Assembly (NCBI RefSeq): GCF_047948215.1
Contig: NC_134455.1
Location: forward strand, 296,397,647-296,461,646
DNA length: 64,000 bases
Direction: 5' to 3'
DNA from: Lycorma delicatula
Lineage: Eukaryota > Arthropoda > Insecta > Hemiptera > Fulgoridae
This document shows, one piece after another, positions 34,037 to 47,400 of the stretch. The first letter of the stretch is position 1; every line of letters starts with the position of its first letter. The translations under genes and the position numbers were made by a program. The notes beneath the pieces are model-generated. The model made no database searches, was not told the origin of the DNA, and saw only the letters and a program-made list of their open reading frames with translations.

Positions 34037-36002
34037 ATATTTTTTTAAATTTATAGTTGAGAATGTGTTTTTATACAAAATTATTCCAATTTTTTTTGTG
34101 ATTTTATATTACGTTCTTCTTTTTTTTTGTAATACAGTACTCGTACATAATGTTTACATAAAAAAGCAACCAAGTAAAATTAAAACTGGTAATCCTTGTC
34201 TGTTATAGTTAATGAAGTATTGATTAATTATAATTAATAAGAATATCGATAGAACTCAATGACTGCAGTTTCGATACTTCTAAAAGTACAGTCGTACTTT
34301 CGCGTAGCCATCTCAAAGAAATTGCCTTTTTTTGAACTTTAGATTAAAAAGTATCTTTGGCATTCGAATTTTATTTTGTAGTTTTCTTTCTTTCATTCCT
34401 CATTTTTATTAATTCCTCTTTTTTTGTTCGGTATAGTTACCACTTATTTCATATTTTTTCGTAGAAAATCTGTGTATCAGTGTTCAATTTATTTTGGCGT
34501 TTTACTATACAATTTAATTCATTTTATTTATTGTTTTTTGAATTATAATTTCATTCCTATGAATTTGAGTATATTAAAAAATAAACAATGAAATATAGAA
34601 AAAAATCTTTCTTGTGCAAAGGAAATTATTATAATTGCGTGTTTGTCTTATAAAATATTTTTCATAGTATCCACTGTACTTTTACTTTAAGGAGATTTAT
34701 CTGTTTATTTATAAAATAAGTTACAAGTAAATAATTAGAAAAAATAAATAAAAAATAAGAAACATAAGTATTTTCTATAGGGTAACATAGAAATTTAAAA
34801 TATAGAAATTAATGTAATTTTTAAGAAAAGAATGTAGAAGTTTAGTTTAATATTATTAAAATTAGAGTTAATTAATATTATTTCAATTTGGTTATTAAAT
34901 TAAATTTAAATCATAAGTTTAATTAATTCTCATTAACTGACTGATTCTGTTTAATTGTTCTCAATCAGTACTTTATTGTTTAAATAAAGTTAGATAATGC
35001 ACCACTTGCCAATTAAATCTTCTAATACAAATTAAAACTTCAATCTACCCAATTAAATCAACAATATACTATGAGGCTTTTTAATGTGCTGTTACATCAG
35101 TAAACTTAGTTAGGTTGACGTAATTCCGTTACCAGTGATGTATTTTGTAAAAATAAATCAAAATTCAATTTGTTATTCTCTGTGGCATATATGTATAAAG
35201 CTTTTTATATTCTTTTGTATATTCTTCATCTATTTACTATTCTCGTATTACAGCTATAAAGATAATATAATTAAGAAAAAATTGTAATGTTTTTGACTTT
35301 ATATGACAGAAAAATTGACGTTGTAGTTGTTCAGAAATAAGTGGAAAATAAAATTAAAATTCATTCTGTGCATAAAATTGTTATAATCTGATGTTTCAAG
35401 TTTGTAAAATTTGTGGGTGGTAATAATAATTAATTTTAAAAAAAACTGAATTAAGCGATTCTTCTCGGAATTTACCTTAAACTAAAACAACAAATTATAA
35501 TTAAAACAGCTATATTTGTAAAAATTTTAAAACATAAAGATTTCAAGTCTATGCGGCGGTTTGCACAACTATGGAAAATTAGTTAGTTGAAGTTTTCTCG
35601 TAATATACCACATGCTTCGCCTTCCTGCATTTTGATTTTTATAAAGTTTCAAAATGAATAAGACCCATCGTGTTTGACTGGTAAAATTTTGACAAAGATT
35701 TTTTTTTTTTTTTAATTTCCTAAAGATAATGTCGATTGAAATTCATAGCTAACCTATTTCTAGGAGCGTAACATTACTGTTATGAATGAATGAAATGTAC
35801 GAAAATCGTGTGAGTTGTTACGGAACGGTGGAAAGAAATTGAACCGTGAAGAGTCATGAACATGAATCATCACCAACGATTCGAAGAATCGTATCGATAA
35901 TTAAAATGAATTCATCGAATCACCATCTCGAATTTAAAATAGATTTTTCCATGCATTACTACAGCAGTTCTTGGTAAAAGTTTTTATTAAATTTTATTTG
36001 TT
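34037..36002. other. AT-rich DNA, no gene seen
   Basis: Low-complexity AT DNA. Nothing recognised before the SINE target duplication. Confidence 0.55.
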
Positions 36003-36015
36003 GATAAAGATCTTA

Positions 36016-36318
36016 AACCCGCCGGGTTGGTCTAGTGGCGAAAAATGGTTTTGGCGTCTTCCCAAATCAGCTGATTTGGAAATCGAGAGTTCCAACGTTC
36101 AAGTCCTAGTAAATTCAGTTATTTTTATACGGATTTGAATTCTAGATCGTGGATACCGGTGTTATTTGGCGGTTGGGTTTCAATTAACTTCACATCTCAG
36201 GAATGGTCGAACTGAGACTGTACAAGATTACACTTCATTTACACTCATACATATCATCATCTGAAGTATTATCTGAAAGGTAATTACCGGAGGCTAAACA
36301 GGAAAAGAAAGAAACGTC
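36016..36318 (+). mobile_element. tRNA-derived SINE, full copy
   Basis: Head CCGCCGGGTTGGTCTAGTGG, with a short insertion (GAAAAATGGTTTTGGC region) where other copies have GAACGC. Palindrome, B-box-like ACGTTCAAGTCC, body and tail are present. Target duplication GATAAAGATCTTA is perfect over 13 bp (36003-36015 and 36319-36331). Confidence 0.94.
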
Positions 36319-36331
36319 GATAAAGATCTTA

Positions 36332-37149
36332 TTTATAACTTGCAAACTATTTATGAATCTTTAAAGAATAAATTAGCTTGCCGAGAAAAAAATGTTTTAT
36401 GAAAGGTATTTAACTCATGAAGCGTTCCGATAATTGGCTGAACGTTTGCTGTAATTAAAAATCTTTATAATTTGGTCTTAACTTTGAAGATGATCAGTGT
36501 ATAAACAACTTCCTATTGTTTTAATATCTGCTTATTACTCGATAGGTATTCTTATATAAATACTAAATAAAATAAACAGTATATAATCACACACAGAATA
36601 TCCTATTTTAGTTTTTAATAACTTTTGTAAGGTAAGAGAACTTTTTTAAAATTAAAATTTGAGCGAAATGACAATAAGATCGTTTCTGATAACAGATAAA
36701 AGTTTGTAAAAATATTTGAACAGACTACTCTTGCCAATATTGCCATGTTTATTCAAATTTTTTTTTATTCTTATGAAAATCTATATGCTGGGAGAAATTA
36801 AAACTTGATAAAAGTGTAGAATATGAGAGAATGAATTCATAAAATGTCTCAATTCCAAACATGCGGAGTACTATAATAGATATGAAGATAAAGATTTGGA
36901 GTAGAAAGTTAGAATAACAGTATCAGTGCAATCTTTCATCCATTGTGAGGACTTATTTGTTTTGTTATTTTCATTCATTCATTCATTTTGGCATGTACGT
37001 TCTATCATGAAACCCATTTTTATTTTAAAAAAACTACAAATTTTCCAGGAAAGGGAATTTGACCCCATAAAGATTATATTTAAAAAAAATTTCATCGCAA
37101 CTCTCTTGAAAGTTTGAATCGTATGTAAAGAGTAAAGTATCTGCTAGAT
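36332..37149. other. AT-rich DNA, no gene seen
   Basis: Contains a small (CATT)n run near 36972-36987. No coding sequence supported. Confidence 0.5.
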
Positions 37150-37610
37150 ATTGGTATTATGTGCATTTTAGTAGTGCATTGAAGACTCGGAACCGATAAA
37201 CCTTTATATCAGGGCGAGAAGCATTTAGCCAAAAAGCTTATTGGAAACATCTGCGGTGGATTGAGAACCCCCAAAGAGATCCACATACGGTCGCTCCTCA
37301 CCAGACCACAATTGAGGCTTTATAGGCCTCATATTCCCAGTGTGAACCGTTTAAGATTTTATTTATCCCAAAAAAGCGTAGAAAAAGTACGGGAATAAAG
37401 AAAAGTGATGGAAAGGACTTGAGGAAGAACTGAAAACATGAAAGCAATCCCACCCGGAGGACAGCTTCAAGGCTTTACTTCCAGCCAGCAGGTTCCCAAC
37501 CCGCCTGCCAACCCCTCGACAGAACGGAGCTGTTTTATCGGGGATAGAAAAAGCCCTTCACTGATCAAGCAGTTTGTATCGATCGGCTGAAATACCTAGT
37601 AATGCAGTAT
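37150..37610 (+). repeat. GC-richer relic, possibly the 5' part of a non-LTR element
   Basis: Island of balanced composition in AT-rich DNA. A short frame from ATG 37438 to TGA 37588-37590 (50 codons) reads MKAIPPGGQLQGFTSSQQVP and continues with a Pro- and Ser-rich stretch. Pro-rich, low-complexity starts are usual for the first open frame of non-LTR elements, but no zinc knuckle or other diagnostic motif is visible. No second copy is in the window. Confidence 0.25.
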
Positions 37611-39186
37611 TTTACTCTTCAGTTACAAATTAAGATCGATCTTGTTGTGTGTGTGTACGGTCGAATGTCTGCAGTTCAGTAGGCGGCTATTTCCTCAATG
37701 TGACAATTCCTAGGATAGGTCAGGGTTTTCTGTAGTCATGGCTTGATTAGACGTTTATTTTCTTTGTTTGTAGTTTTCCTTTTATTCTTTTCACAATATT
37801 GTATATGCATTAAAGTGTTTCTTTTAGAATAAAGAAACCTCATTTTTACGGTATTTTAACAACATACGCTATTTTTTGAAACATTTTTTCTTTATAAAAT
37901 TTGATTTTTTTGTCAAATTTCAGTAAATCAGTTTGTCAATAACTACAACATTAATTTGATTATTTTTCATTGTTAGGTTATAAACCTTTCAATTCAAATT
38001 GATCGTAAGGATCTTGTAGCTTTTAGTCCGTGATGAATAATGTAAATTACGAACTGAATTTCAAAAAAAAAGTTGTTAGATTTTCATATTTATTCTTTTA
38101 TACTTTTATCAGGTTTTAAAGCAAAACTGAGTTATTAAATAAATATTTACTCGATGGATAACAAAAAAGAGAATAGCTGCATTGGCTCCTAATATTATGT
38201 AATATATGTATGGCTTATAATGTAATTTTAAATGCACGGTGTATAAACGAATCTTTTGTAGATATAACGGTTCATTGACATTATGTATGATCAATAGTTT
38301 ACCTTTTACCTTACTGTTGATGTACCTTGTGCAACAACTACAAGTGCGTCAACTCACCATTAACCGAATTTGACTCAGTTTTTATTCCCGATTATGGTAA
38401 TATTTATTCTTATCTCGATATTAGATAAAGTTTTTTCCTCATTATTATATAAGAGACGAAAAGTATTCATAATGCGGTTGTATTGCAGAAGGTACTATGC
38501 AAAAGCGGTATTGACTGAACACTTTTCTGTATAGAAATTGTAAAACTAGTCTAGTACTTTGTGCCACTGATCTGTAAATATCCTATTCGTATTTATTTTA
38601 CTATACAAATATTTATCCGCGAAAAAGAGAAATATTTTTTTAACGGTCATTTTCTAAAATTACGACCAGACCTCGATTTTCTATTAAGTTCTTTCTTGGG
38701 AGTCTGGTTGTTGTTTAGTTAAATACTTAACATAAATCATATAATTCTTAGAATGATTAAAGATATTCTTACGGAAGTCTGAGTACCTGTTGTTAGGATG
38801 TTCTTCAATATGTGGAGGAACAAGTTGCGTCGTATATTCGTATTGGAAACGCAAACATCAGAGATCTTTTGCTTTCATCTCTGAAATTCTGGTTACCAAT
38901 AGGAGATGGAGTTTGCTGTTTTTAAAACATTTTTTTTGCTTTTATGTATACATTTTTACGAATTTCGTGATTTTTTTTTGTAAAAATTGCCTTTTTTTCA
39001 AGCTTGCACTGGTTTATATCTTTTCATTTTATTGCGTTATGTTAGAATTAATTTACGAAAAATAATTTTTCTAAATTTGGAGATATTTGTAATGTTGATA
39101 TTGACGTATTCGAGGTAAGTTTGACCGATAAGGGAACTACTGTTTGTATGTTACACGCTATCAACGAATGTTTGTAGGAAATCTTA
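37611..39186. other. AT-rich DNA, no gene seen
   Basis: Short open frames only, one of 91 codons at 38790-39065 dominated by Phe, Leu and Tyr as expected from T-rich DNA. Nothing supported. Confidence 0.5.
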
Positions 39187-39200
39187 ACATGTAATACTAG

Positions 39201-39502
39201 ACAGACTTCCTTTTCCTGTTTAGCCTCCGGTAACTATCGTTTAGATAATACTTAAGAGGATGAATGAGGATGATATGTATGAGTGTGAATGAAGTGTAGT
39301 CTTGTACATTTTCAGTTCGACCATACCTGAGATGTGTGGTTAATTGAAACCCAACCACCAAAGAACACCGGTATCCACGATCTACTATTCAAGTCCGTGT
39401 AAAAATAGCTGGCTTTACTAGGACTTGAACGCTGGAACTCTCGACTTCCAAATCAGCTGATTTGGGAAGACGCGTTTACCACTAGACCAACCCGGTGGGT
39501 TT
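39201..39502 (-). mobile_element. tRNA-derived SINE, full copy
   Basis: Minus-strand copy: tail at the low coordinate (AGCCTCCGGTAACTATCGTT), head at the high coordinate (ACCAACCCGGTGGG). Target duplication ACATGTAATACTAG is perfect over 14 bp (39187-39200 and 39503-39516). Confidence 0.95.
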
Positions 39503-39516
39503 ACATGTAATACTAG

Positions 39517-41924
39517 TCATTCCTAAAATTAACGAAGATATCTCACACGATCCCACGCTGTACTTATTTTTCTACATGTTTTAACATATAGAAAAATGTC
39601 TCACTTTCTTTGAAAGAGACGCATAATTGTTATGATTTCCTATTTCCTTATTCTGTGATCTAATTCTGTTACTGTAATGTAATGAGCACGACAATCCCAC
39701 CGAATTACAGCACATAAGGACTGGTCTCTAAGATTAGTGAATCTTGTATCAAGGTACTTTACATCCGTTAAAAATTCGTATAAAGATTGGATGATGTATA
39801 GAGAAAAGCAGCATATGTTATGTACTTCTGTAATATAAATTCTCTCGCGTTATGTATACTCCTATTCAGTAACTGAAATAAATAAACTTCTGAAAATGGG
39901 GAATCGATGCCAAATAAGAAAAAGAAACGTTTAAAAAAGGACTTGAAAAATTTCATTATGTAGTTGTTTCAGCAACAAGATTATGGTCATATTGTATTCT
40001 AGGAAGGAAGGGACAGCACAATTATTTCAATCCACTGACACGATCATACCTCGCGTGATGGTATAAAATAAAAATGAATTATACTTTTACATCGATTTGA
40101 TCCACGGGTTTGCAGTATCACAGAACAGATTTCATTACAATCAATCGTGCAGCTTCTGACCGATGAGGGGGTGGTTCTTTATATTTTATTCATGGTATCT
40201 CCTTTATATATTTATATTCATCATTTTGATTGCAGTTTTTGAGATTGTCGATTATGGATTAGAGATTTTGTCTCGATTAATTTTTTATTTTGAACAAAAC
40301 GTTAATAGAGTAAAAAAAAAAAATACTTTTAACCGTTTGAAAGTTGTTTTAATTTTTATCGGTTGATTAGTTTCATAAAACAAAGGTTTTTCTAAAAAAA
40401 AAACTAAGGTTCATTGATTGACCAAATTTCAATCATTGGTTTCAGACGTATTTAAAGTTATTTCTTATATGAAAGAATTATTTCTTATATATCGTTTAAC
40501 TTTTAAAAATTAGTTGCCTTTTGCTTAACTATGAGGTTTCAATAACAGCCTTAATAACAATTGATTCTTTGCCGCGAAGCGAAATGTTTTTTTCATGTGC
40601 TATGAGGGAATAATGAAGAAGGCTATGTTACAGTGAACCGCTTTTACTTTACAATAGAATAATGAACTTGTTAAACTCAACATAAAAAAATTTTTCTCCT
40701 TTCCATGAGTGTACTTGTATTATTACCCTTGAGGATTGTGAATAGGTGGTTAAGACGTAATGAAGAGCTATGTACATATTTCTTAAAGGTTTTATATACT
40801 CGTGGTTTTTTCTTCACCAGTTGTTTAAAAAATTTGTCCTATATCAGGATAACAAAAGTAGGCTACGTGTGGAATCGATGTTCAGCTGTATTTCACGTGA
40901 AATATTTCCCTCGGGCAGGTTTTTTATACTGTATTTTCATAATTATTTAATCATAATTTTTTTTCCACCATCTTTTTATTTGTTTCCATTTTACTCGCGT
41001 TTGCGTTTATTTACTTTTTATTTATTTTATGAAACAACTGGTTGTAAGCCTTGTTAAGTCTCTGTAAATATCGTCATGAGAATGCTGCTACGAAGTGTCG
41101 TTAATTAAACCACATCTCAAAATATTCTGGTATTATTGACATTTAAATCCACGTAAAAATAAACTGAATAACTGATGAAGGTCACCGTATTGCAGGGACT
41201 TATCTTCAGTGAATCATTTCCTCCGATGTTAAGTAGCTCTTTATATTTTTATGTTATTACTGTTAGTTACACTGTGTTTACCTTACCCCGATGCTGCTCA
41301 TTCTTCTCTCTTTTTCTTTCATTTATTTTTTTCTAAAATTCCGCCGTTTTCGCCGAAAAGCTTTTAACATCTCTTATTTTGGTTTCTTCTAGACCGCTTC
41401 AGTAAAAAGCAAAAAAATGTCATACATACTTATAACTTCATAACTTGAAGTAACTTATAACTTATTATAACTTCAGGAAATAACATTTTTAAACTTTTTA
41501 CGCTGGTTTATGATCACATTTCCATAAAACTGCTTGTTCTTTATAATAAATGTACCTTTCGCTTCAGCAATTCTTTTCTTATATGTGAAGTAAATCGTTT
41601 TTCTCACTACCTTTGCTATAATTCTATTTGTATGTTAACGCAACATGCCATGAATGTTCTTAATTTACTTCATTATTCCAGCATTAACCTATTATTATTT
41701 TCATTTTGTTTAGTTTTATTTCACAGCCTATTTTATGTACTTTTTATATCACTATTTCTTAATTTTGTCTTAATCAAATCGATTTTCAGTATGATTATTC
41801 GTAATAAATTTTGTTAAAAGTATATCCATGAGTAGTGTAATGTAGAGTTAAGAATTGTTATAAGTGGGGAAGAAATACTGTTTGGGAAATTCCCCAAACC
41901 GTCAGATTTCATTGTACAATATTC
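39517..41924. other. AT-rich DNA, no gene seen
   Basis: Several T-rich open frames of 60-95 codons (for example 40705-41057) have the Phe/Tyr/Leu bias expected by chance. No splice-bounded coding sequence or repeat recognised. Confidence 0.5.
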
Positions 41925-42330
41925 TTTCACCGGCGCTACGGTCAAATGTGAACTTGGCCTCCCGGTTGGGTTTCGTAAAAAGATTCTTATGCGGTAGGGT
42001 TGTTAACCCTACGCCTAACCCCCGACTTGGAGGACCAGGGGATTTTCTTATAAGAGCTCCCTTCTCCCGGATAGATCGCTTTTTCTCCAGCTTCCATTGA
42101 TCTATCTACCCTGAATTCTACTCGGGTTATCTCACTAGCTTCGTCCGTCCCCTCCGCCGATGGGAATGTCTTCCTTTTCCGCCTTCAGGGCCGTTGTGCA
42201 TCTTCACTGGTTTTTGTCCACCCTGGGTATTTTATTTTCCCAATGCACTTTAACCATAGTTGGCGAGCGTATCCCATCGTCATGGACGGCACTCGATAGC
42301 TGCTCCAGCAACAGCCACGGGTTCATTGCA
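41925..42330 (+). repeat. GC-richer relic, probably from a retrotransposon
   Basis: Sharp change to balanced, C-rich composition. Contains a small inverted repeat (AGGGTTG TTAACCCTA around 41995-42010), a CTTGGAGGACCAGGGGATTT block and two overlapping open frames (41864-42100, 42160-42375) with no recognised domain. The style is like the UTR or first open frame of a non-LTR element, but this is an impression, not a match. No second copy in the window. Confidence 0.25.
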
Positions 42331-42544
42331 CAATTATTATACGACAATTTATTATTAATAAACTTATTTATTTAAGCTTATTTTGAACCGCGTTATTAAG
42401 CTTTAAACTCATTGGAACTAGTATAGTATAACTTCCATCCTTCTCAAGATTATTTAATCATCATCCTTTGTTTTAAGTTGCTCTGTCATTATTCATTCAT
42501 TAATTATTAATGTTCAGGAACGTTTAATGTAAGTGACTTAAAAG

Positions 42545-42690
42545 ACGTTTCGGGAATGATCGGCCTGAATCGGTACAAGACTACATCTCATTTACATATC
42601 ATACAAATCATTCTCATCTCGTTGGACCATGAGGCGCTTGTTTATTGTTCACTAGTTGAAAGATTGCAACGTGTACAATAGAAAATAATA
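42545..42690 (+). mobile_element. 5'-truncated SINE of the alternative-tail subfamily
   Basis: Shares CATTCTCATCTCGT, then TTATTGTTCACTAGTTGA and a GATTGCAACGTGTA block, with the minus-strand copy at 12640-12955. Where that copy has a run of twelve G, this one has GAGGCGCTTG. The upstream part (ACAAGACTAC block) is common to both SINE subfamilies. The tRNA-like head is missing. Confidence 0.7.
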
Positions 42691-44664
42691 ATAGTAATAA
42701 AAATTTTAAGTTACGTAGCGTTTTGTAAAAGTGACATGTGCTGTAATTCTGTTTTAAATTTACGTTTATTCACCGGTAGAGTGAAAAAACTAAATTTTGA
42801 ACCGTTAAGAACTTTTTTTTAATATAGGTGCTGGGCTCATTACTTTTAACAGTTTAATTTAACCGTCATATACGTAAATCAATTTTGCACCGGAAACTTC
42901 TAACAGCTATACTTTTTTACGATCCATCAGTGTAGATATTGTATTTAATTTTTTAAATAAGCAAAATTAGAACAGGTTAATCTTAAATGGGATCATTTCC
43001 ATCATTATTTTCAGACTTAAATATTTTCTATATTCTTATACCACATTCATTTAATTACCAAATATTTTTCATAAATCATAATTTTACGTAAACAAAATAA
43101 AACTAATGAATATTTCATCCGATTCAAAAAATAATAATCCGAAATAGTCGATGCTTTGTGGACATAATAGACAAAGAATCTACCTCGGAGTGGATACCAC
43201 GTAAGAAATCCATCTGCAGGAGCGAGCAACGGCTTATACTAAAATTATGATTCAAACCAATGACATAAATTACAAATAAACGCTAAATGATTGAGCATGT
43301 GTGCGTAACATTTATTTATCTATTTACTAATGAATAATATTCCCTAAATAAGTATCGGAGTATCTATACATTTCAATAAAAGAAATCCACTAAAAACACG
43401 TACGTATTTAGGTATTCTGATATTAATACTGAGCGCAGAAAAATGAACTGAATTTTGTTTTTGTATTGTAGTTTTTATTATTTTTCAGGTTTAAAATTGT
43501 TGTTATTAAAATTGAACTCTTATTTAATATTGTCGCTTCAGATTTTATGAGCGGCTGTAAAGCGGTATTAACATTTTTAGTGTTCATAGTTTATTGTTTT
43601 ACAGAGTAACAAACAAAAATCTTTCAAAATGTTAGTAAGCCTAACATTTTTATCATACACGTTGTTCGGATGCGTAGGCGTCAGTTGATTCGTTTCCTAC
43701 ATTCCGAAGAAAGAGATTATATTTTTAAGGGATTAAATGGAATTTTAATAGTCAAAATTTAATGCCTCTTTTATGAAGTTCTCTCATAGGTTTCAAGTTT
43801 GATAAAAAAAAATTACTGAATGTTATCTGAGGTTATGACTATGTCAGATAATAAAGGTGATCATCATCTGTATTCATTTGAGAAAAAATGTCGAATGTGA
43901 AATTTTGTATCGATTGCGTATTGGTAAATTGCCGATTTGAAAAAAAAAAAGATGACTTGTGTCTTCATATAGACTATTAAACCTGTTTACGTCGTATAAA
44001 TTCGTGAAATACATTAAACGAATTAATGTAATAATTTAAGACAAACGTACTGTGTATTATTCATCTTTTACCCTCACCAAAAAAAATCAAGCTTTTTTAA
44101 AAGGTCGACTAACCAGTTTCACAGAACTAGTGAATCAAAATTATATAATTTCATCGTAGGATACAAGAAAACTGCCGATAAAGATACTATAAAAATTTTC
44201 GTTTTTGACTTTCGTGACCTGTTTGCAAGAAATACATTAATATATATATATATATAATGCGTGCGAGGCTAGTGGTGTGACACGGGTTATTTTTTTACAT
44301 ATGTAGTTTGATTAGGAAAGTGTTAATTTCAACGCAAAGCAACGCTTCGAAAAGTTAAAATAAAGACATTAATAAACAAATTATTTTTTATTTGTAAATA
44401 ATAATATTGATAGAAATTATATAAAAATCTATCACTAAATTATTTATTAATTTTTCATTTTTATTTTTATTTTTAAAAAAAAAAGTTAATGTTTTGTCTA
44501 ATATTAGTTTACAAAACGATTATTAAAATTTGAATTGAACAAATACAGTATTAGAAATGCATTAAAATCGGTCTCTGATTTAAAAAAATATATTTTAAGT
44601 TAAAAATCTCGTGTTATATACTGCAGTTATTTCATGCTTAGATAGTTTAATTCAATTTTATACG

Positions 44665-44708
<44 letters not shown>

Positions 44709-47220
44709 CACACATACACATTACATATATTAGCATACTTGTATGATTATTACCGCTTTTTGTTTCCATTTTTTACTTAAATATATCGTTATTTTTTCTT
44801 TGGACTTTAAGCAATCGAAGAAAATTTTTAACATGATATTTTTACCAGTTATCAGTTCATACTTTCATGAATCAGTTTTTTGTCCTATTTTAATTTATCT
44901 CTCTTAGGTTCTATTAAAGTAGATGCTCATTTTTATTATTATTTCTTCTTGTTTATAAAATGTTTGGCCTTACTAATCGAGTCGTTTTTTATGTTATCTT
45001 TGTAAGAGGAATCCAATTTTTATTAACTTTTTGTGAAAATTTCTGATTAATTATTTTTGGAAAAGGTATAGTGCAGTTTGTATAGTTACGCTGCGTAAAA
45101 TTTTATGCCTTATGTTGGGTGAATAATTGAATTTTCTCACGGATTATTTTTAATTTCTGTTTACGAATAATGCGAAAGTATGGAAATGTTTTTGAATAAT
45201 TTTATTATTTGTTGCGACTTGTTACAAACTTTCGTTTGTTAATCCATTATTGTAAATTTTTTCTCGTATTTCGGTTGAACTTTATTTATGTGAAATACTT
45301 CGTGATACTGTGTTACCTTAAGATTTTCAAGCCTATATGAAATTAAGTATTCCGTAGACTCCTACAAAACTCATTTATGAAGATAGGAGAGCGTACATTT
45401 TAGTAACTGTTATTCTTTGTTGGAGAGGACAGAAATTTGTTTATTACTTATAAGATATTTCTCTTCATTTAATGTTCGCCATTTATTGGTAAACAAACAA
45501 GGTACTCGAGAGATGTATTGGTTCATTGATAACTTCTAGTCTTTTCTATTCGATTTTCTTTATACTATCTAGTCTATATTTTTCGATTTAAAAGATTTAC
45601 TATCCAACTTTAAGCTAATTGTATGTTATAACTAGGATTTGAAATTTAACGCTTTCTGTTGGATAATAAAAACTGATAAATTAGATTTATACTGCTATTT
45701 ATTAAACACGTATTCAAATTTATCAAAAATAAAATTTCTTAATTTATTATTTTGTTTTTATATTAATATTTCATTATTGAAATATCTTTTAATAAAATCT
45801 TTTATAAATTTTGATTATAGTTGATAAATGTATATTCAACCCTCAGATAAGCACGGATTCAATCGCTTGAAAATTGAAATGAATTTAGATTTTATCCCAT
45901 CATTTTTTTGTAATTATTATTAGCATCTATATGAGTAACCGACCGTGCTTTTTTGGATCATAAATTTAATAAGACGCGATTGTTTTATGTACGATTAACC
46001 TAATTATATAATTTAAAATGATTAATTTTATTTCACCCGTGTATTTATTTTTAATTGATCTTAAAATACTAAATAAAATTGTAATTCCTTCGCCGTATAT
46101 CTATCCTAATACAGTTACATATTCACACATTCTAAGTGAGATTATTCTTATACAGGATCTGGGGCTGTCACGACCGATTTCAGTAGCTATCAACGGTTGA
46201 TCGGGTCAGTAAGAAGAATATTCTAATTTTGATTAAATTTCTTTTAAAAATACGTGATTTAGAAGAACGTGAAAAACTATCAGTTGCAGAACCAATAACT
46301 AAAAATAATTTAATACTTTTTTAAATTACATTATAATTTATCTACAATCTTTTCGTGATGAATTGAAATGTGTTGAATATTCCACGTTTCGAGTGTGAAG
46401 ACACCCACCCGTTAGTATAGCTTTAATTTAGATTTTTTTAAAAGATAATCGTATGATGTTTTCTTCACTTGAGTCATTCAGTTACTATAGACATTTAAAG
46501 GTGATATTAAATTAAAACAAAGTATTTTAATTTTTTGCGAATATTCTATAATAATTTATGAATAATTTTTTTTTTAACTTGTTTCGCACTCTCATGTAGA
46601 TAATTAAATTTTTTTTGTTGCTTATTTTTTATTATTTATTTTTCATTTTACTGAAAGTTTGCGTTTTAAATTTTCATATTCTTGGAAACTGAACAATATG
46701 CATTGAATTGAAAAAGAAAAATCTTTATCCTGTATAATAAATACAATTTTATCTATTCATTAGAATAAAAAGTTATCCAATTTTTCTGATATTTAATAAT
46801 CTGGATGTAACCTGGAATCTACTGCATCTGTAGATCGAATCGAGAAATACGTATAATGGTTAATTTTTAAACATTTTTAAGAGGATAGATAATTATTGAA
46901 TTAATAATTGGTACATTCGTAATTGTTTTTACGTAATTTCTTTTTCCTCGTTTGATTCCTTCCTCGTTTAATCTCTTGTTTGGAAGATTAAACTTTGAAC
47001 GGAGAAGTTTGTTTATGAAACTAACCAAATTTTTTTAAAGTAATGCCCACTTTTTCGAAATATTCATTGAGTCACTGTTACGTAAGTACGTATAATGATT
47101 TTAGAGCGTAAATAGGGGATATAAAGGAAGGAATATTACACGTTGTATGACTGTTTAATGTTGATTTCTTTCTTTAGGAGCTGACTTTTTTGAATCATCA
47201 GTCACTTATGACCTGATTTA
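42691..47220. other. AT-rich DNA with (TA)n at about 44667-44704
   Basis: A long (TA)n followed by an ACACAC patch is the main structure. No coding sequence, RNA gene or complete transposon recognised. Confidence 0.55.
44667..44704. repeat. (TA)n microsatellite
   Basis: Uninterrupted TA alternation followed by a CACACATACACA patch. Confidence 0.95.
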
Positions 47221-47400
47221 TAGCGTGTGTGAAAATGCCGTGTCTGACCGGGATTCGAACCCGGAACCTCCGGCGTCTCAGGGTCAGCCGTTCATCCGGA
47301 GATCCCGGGTTCGAATCGGGGTCAGGCATGGCATTTTCACACACGCTACAAATCATTCATCTCATCCTCTGAAGAATGCCTAACGGTGGATCCGGAGGTT
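47221..47400 (+). repeat. tRNA-like SINE piece arranged as a long palindrome
   Basis: Arms 47221-47273 and 47296-47348, both 53 nt, are reverse complements at 47 of 53 positions around a 22-nt spacer. Each arm contains a T-arm/B-box type sequence (GGTTCGAATC), one per strand. After the right arm the sequence continues as CATCCTCTGAAGAATGCCTA and a CCGGAGGTTAAAATAAAAA block, similar to the tail of the main SINE. This looks like a third SINE type with a different tRNA-like head that gained an inverted copy of its front end. No A box or acceptor stem is present, so it is not a tRNA gene. Confidence 0.7.

Noticed and set aside
40705..41057. Overlapping 81- and 95-codon open frames rich in Phe, Tyr and Leu
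   Set aside because: Expected by chance in T-rich DNA; no conserved motif and no splice-bounded structure.
47221..47348. A real tRNA gene
   Set aside because: B-box-like sequence is present on both strands, but no acceptor stem, D arm or proper anticodon arm can be folded; the context is SINE-like.
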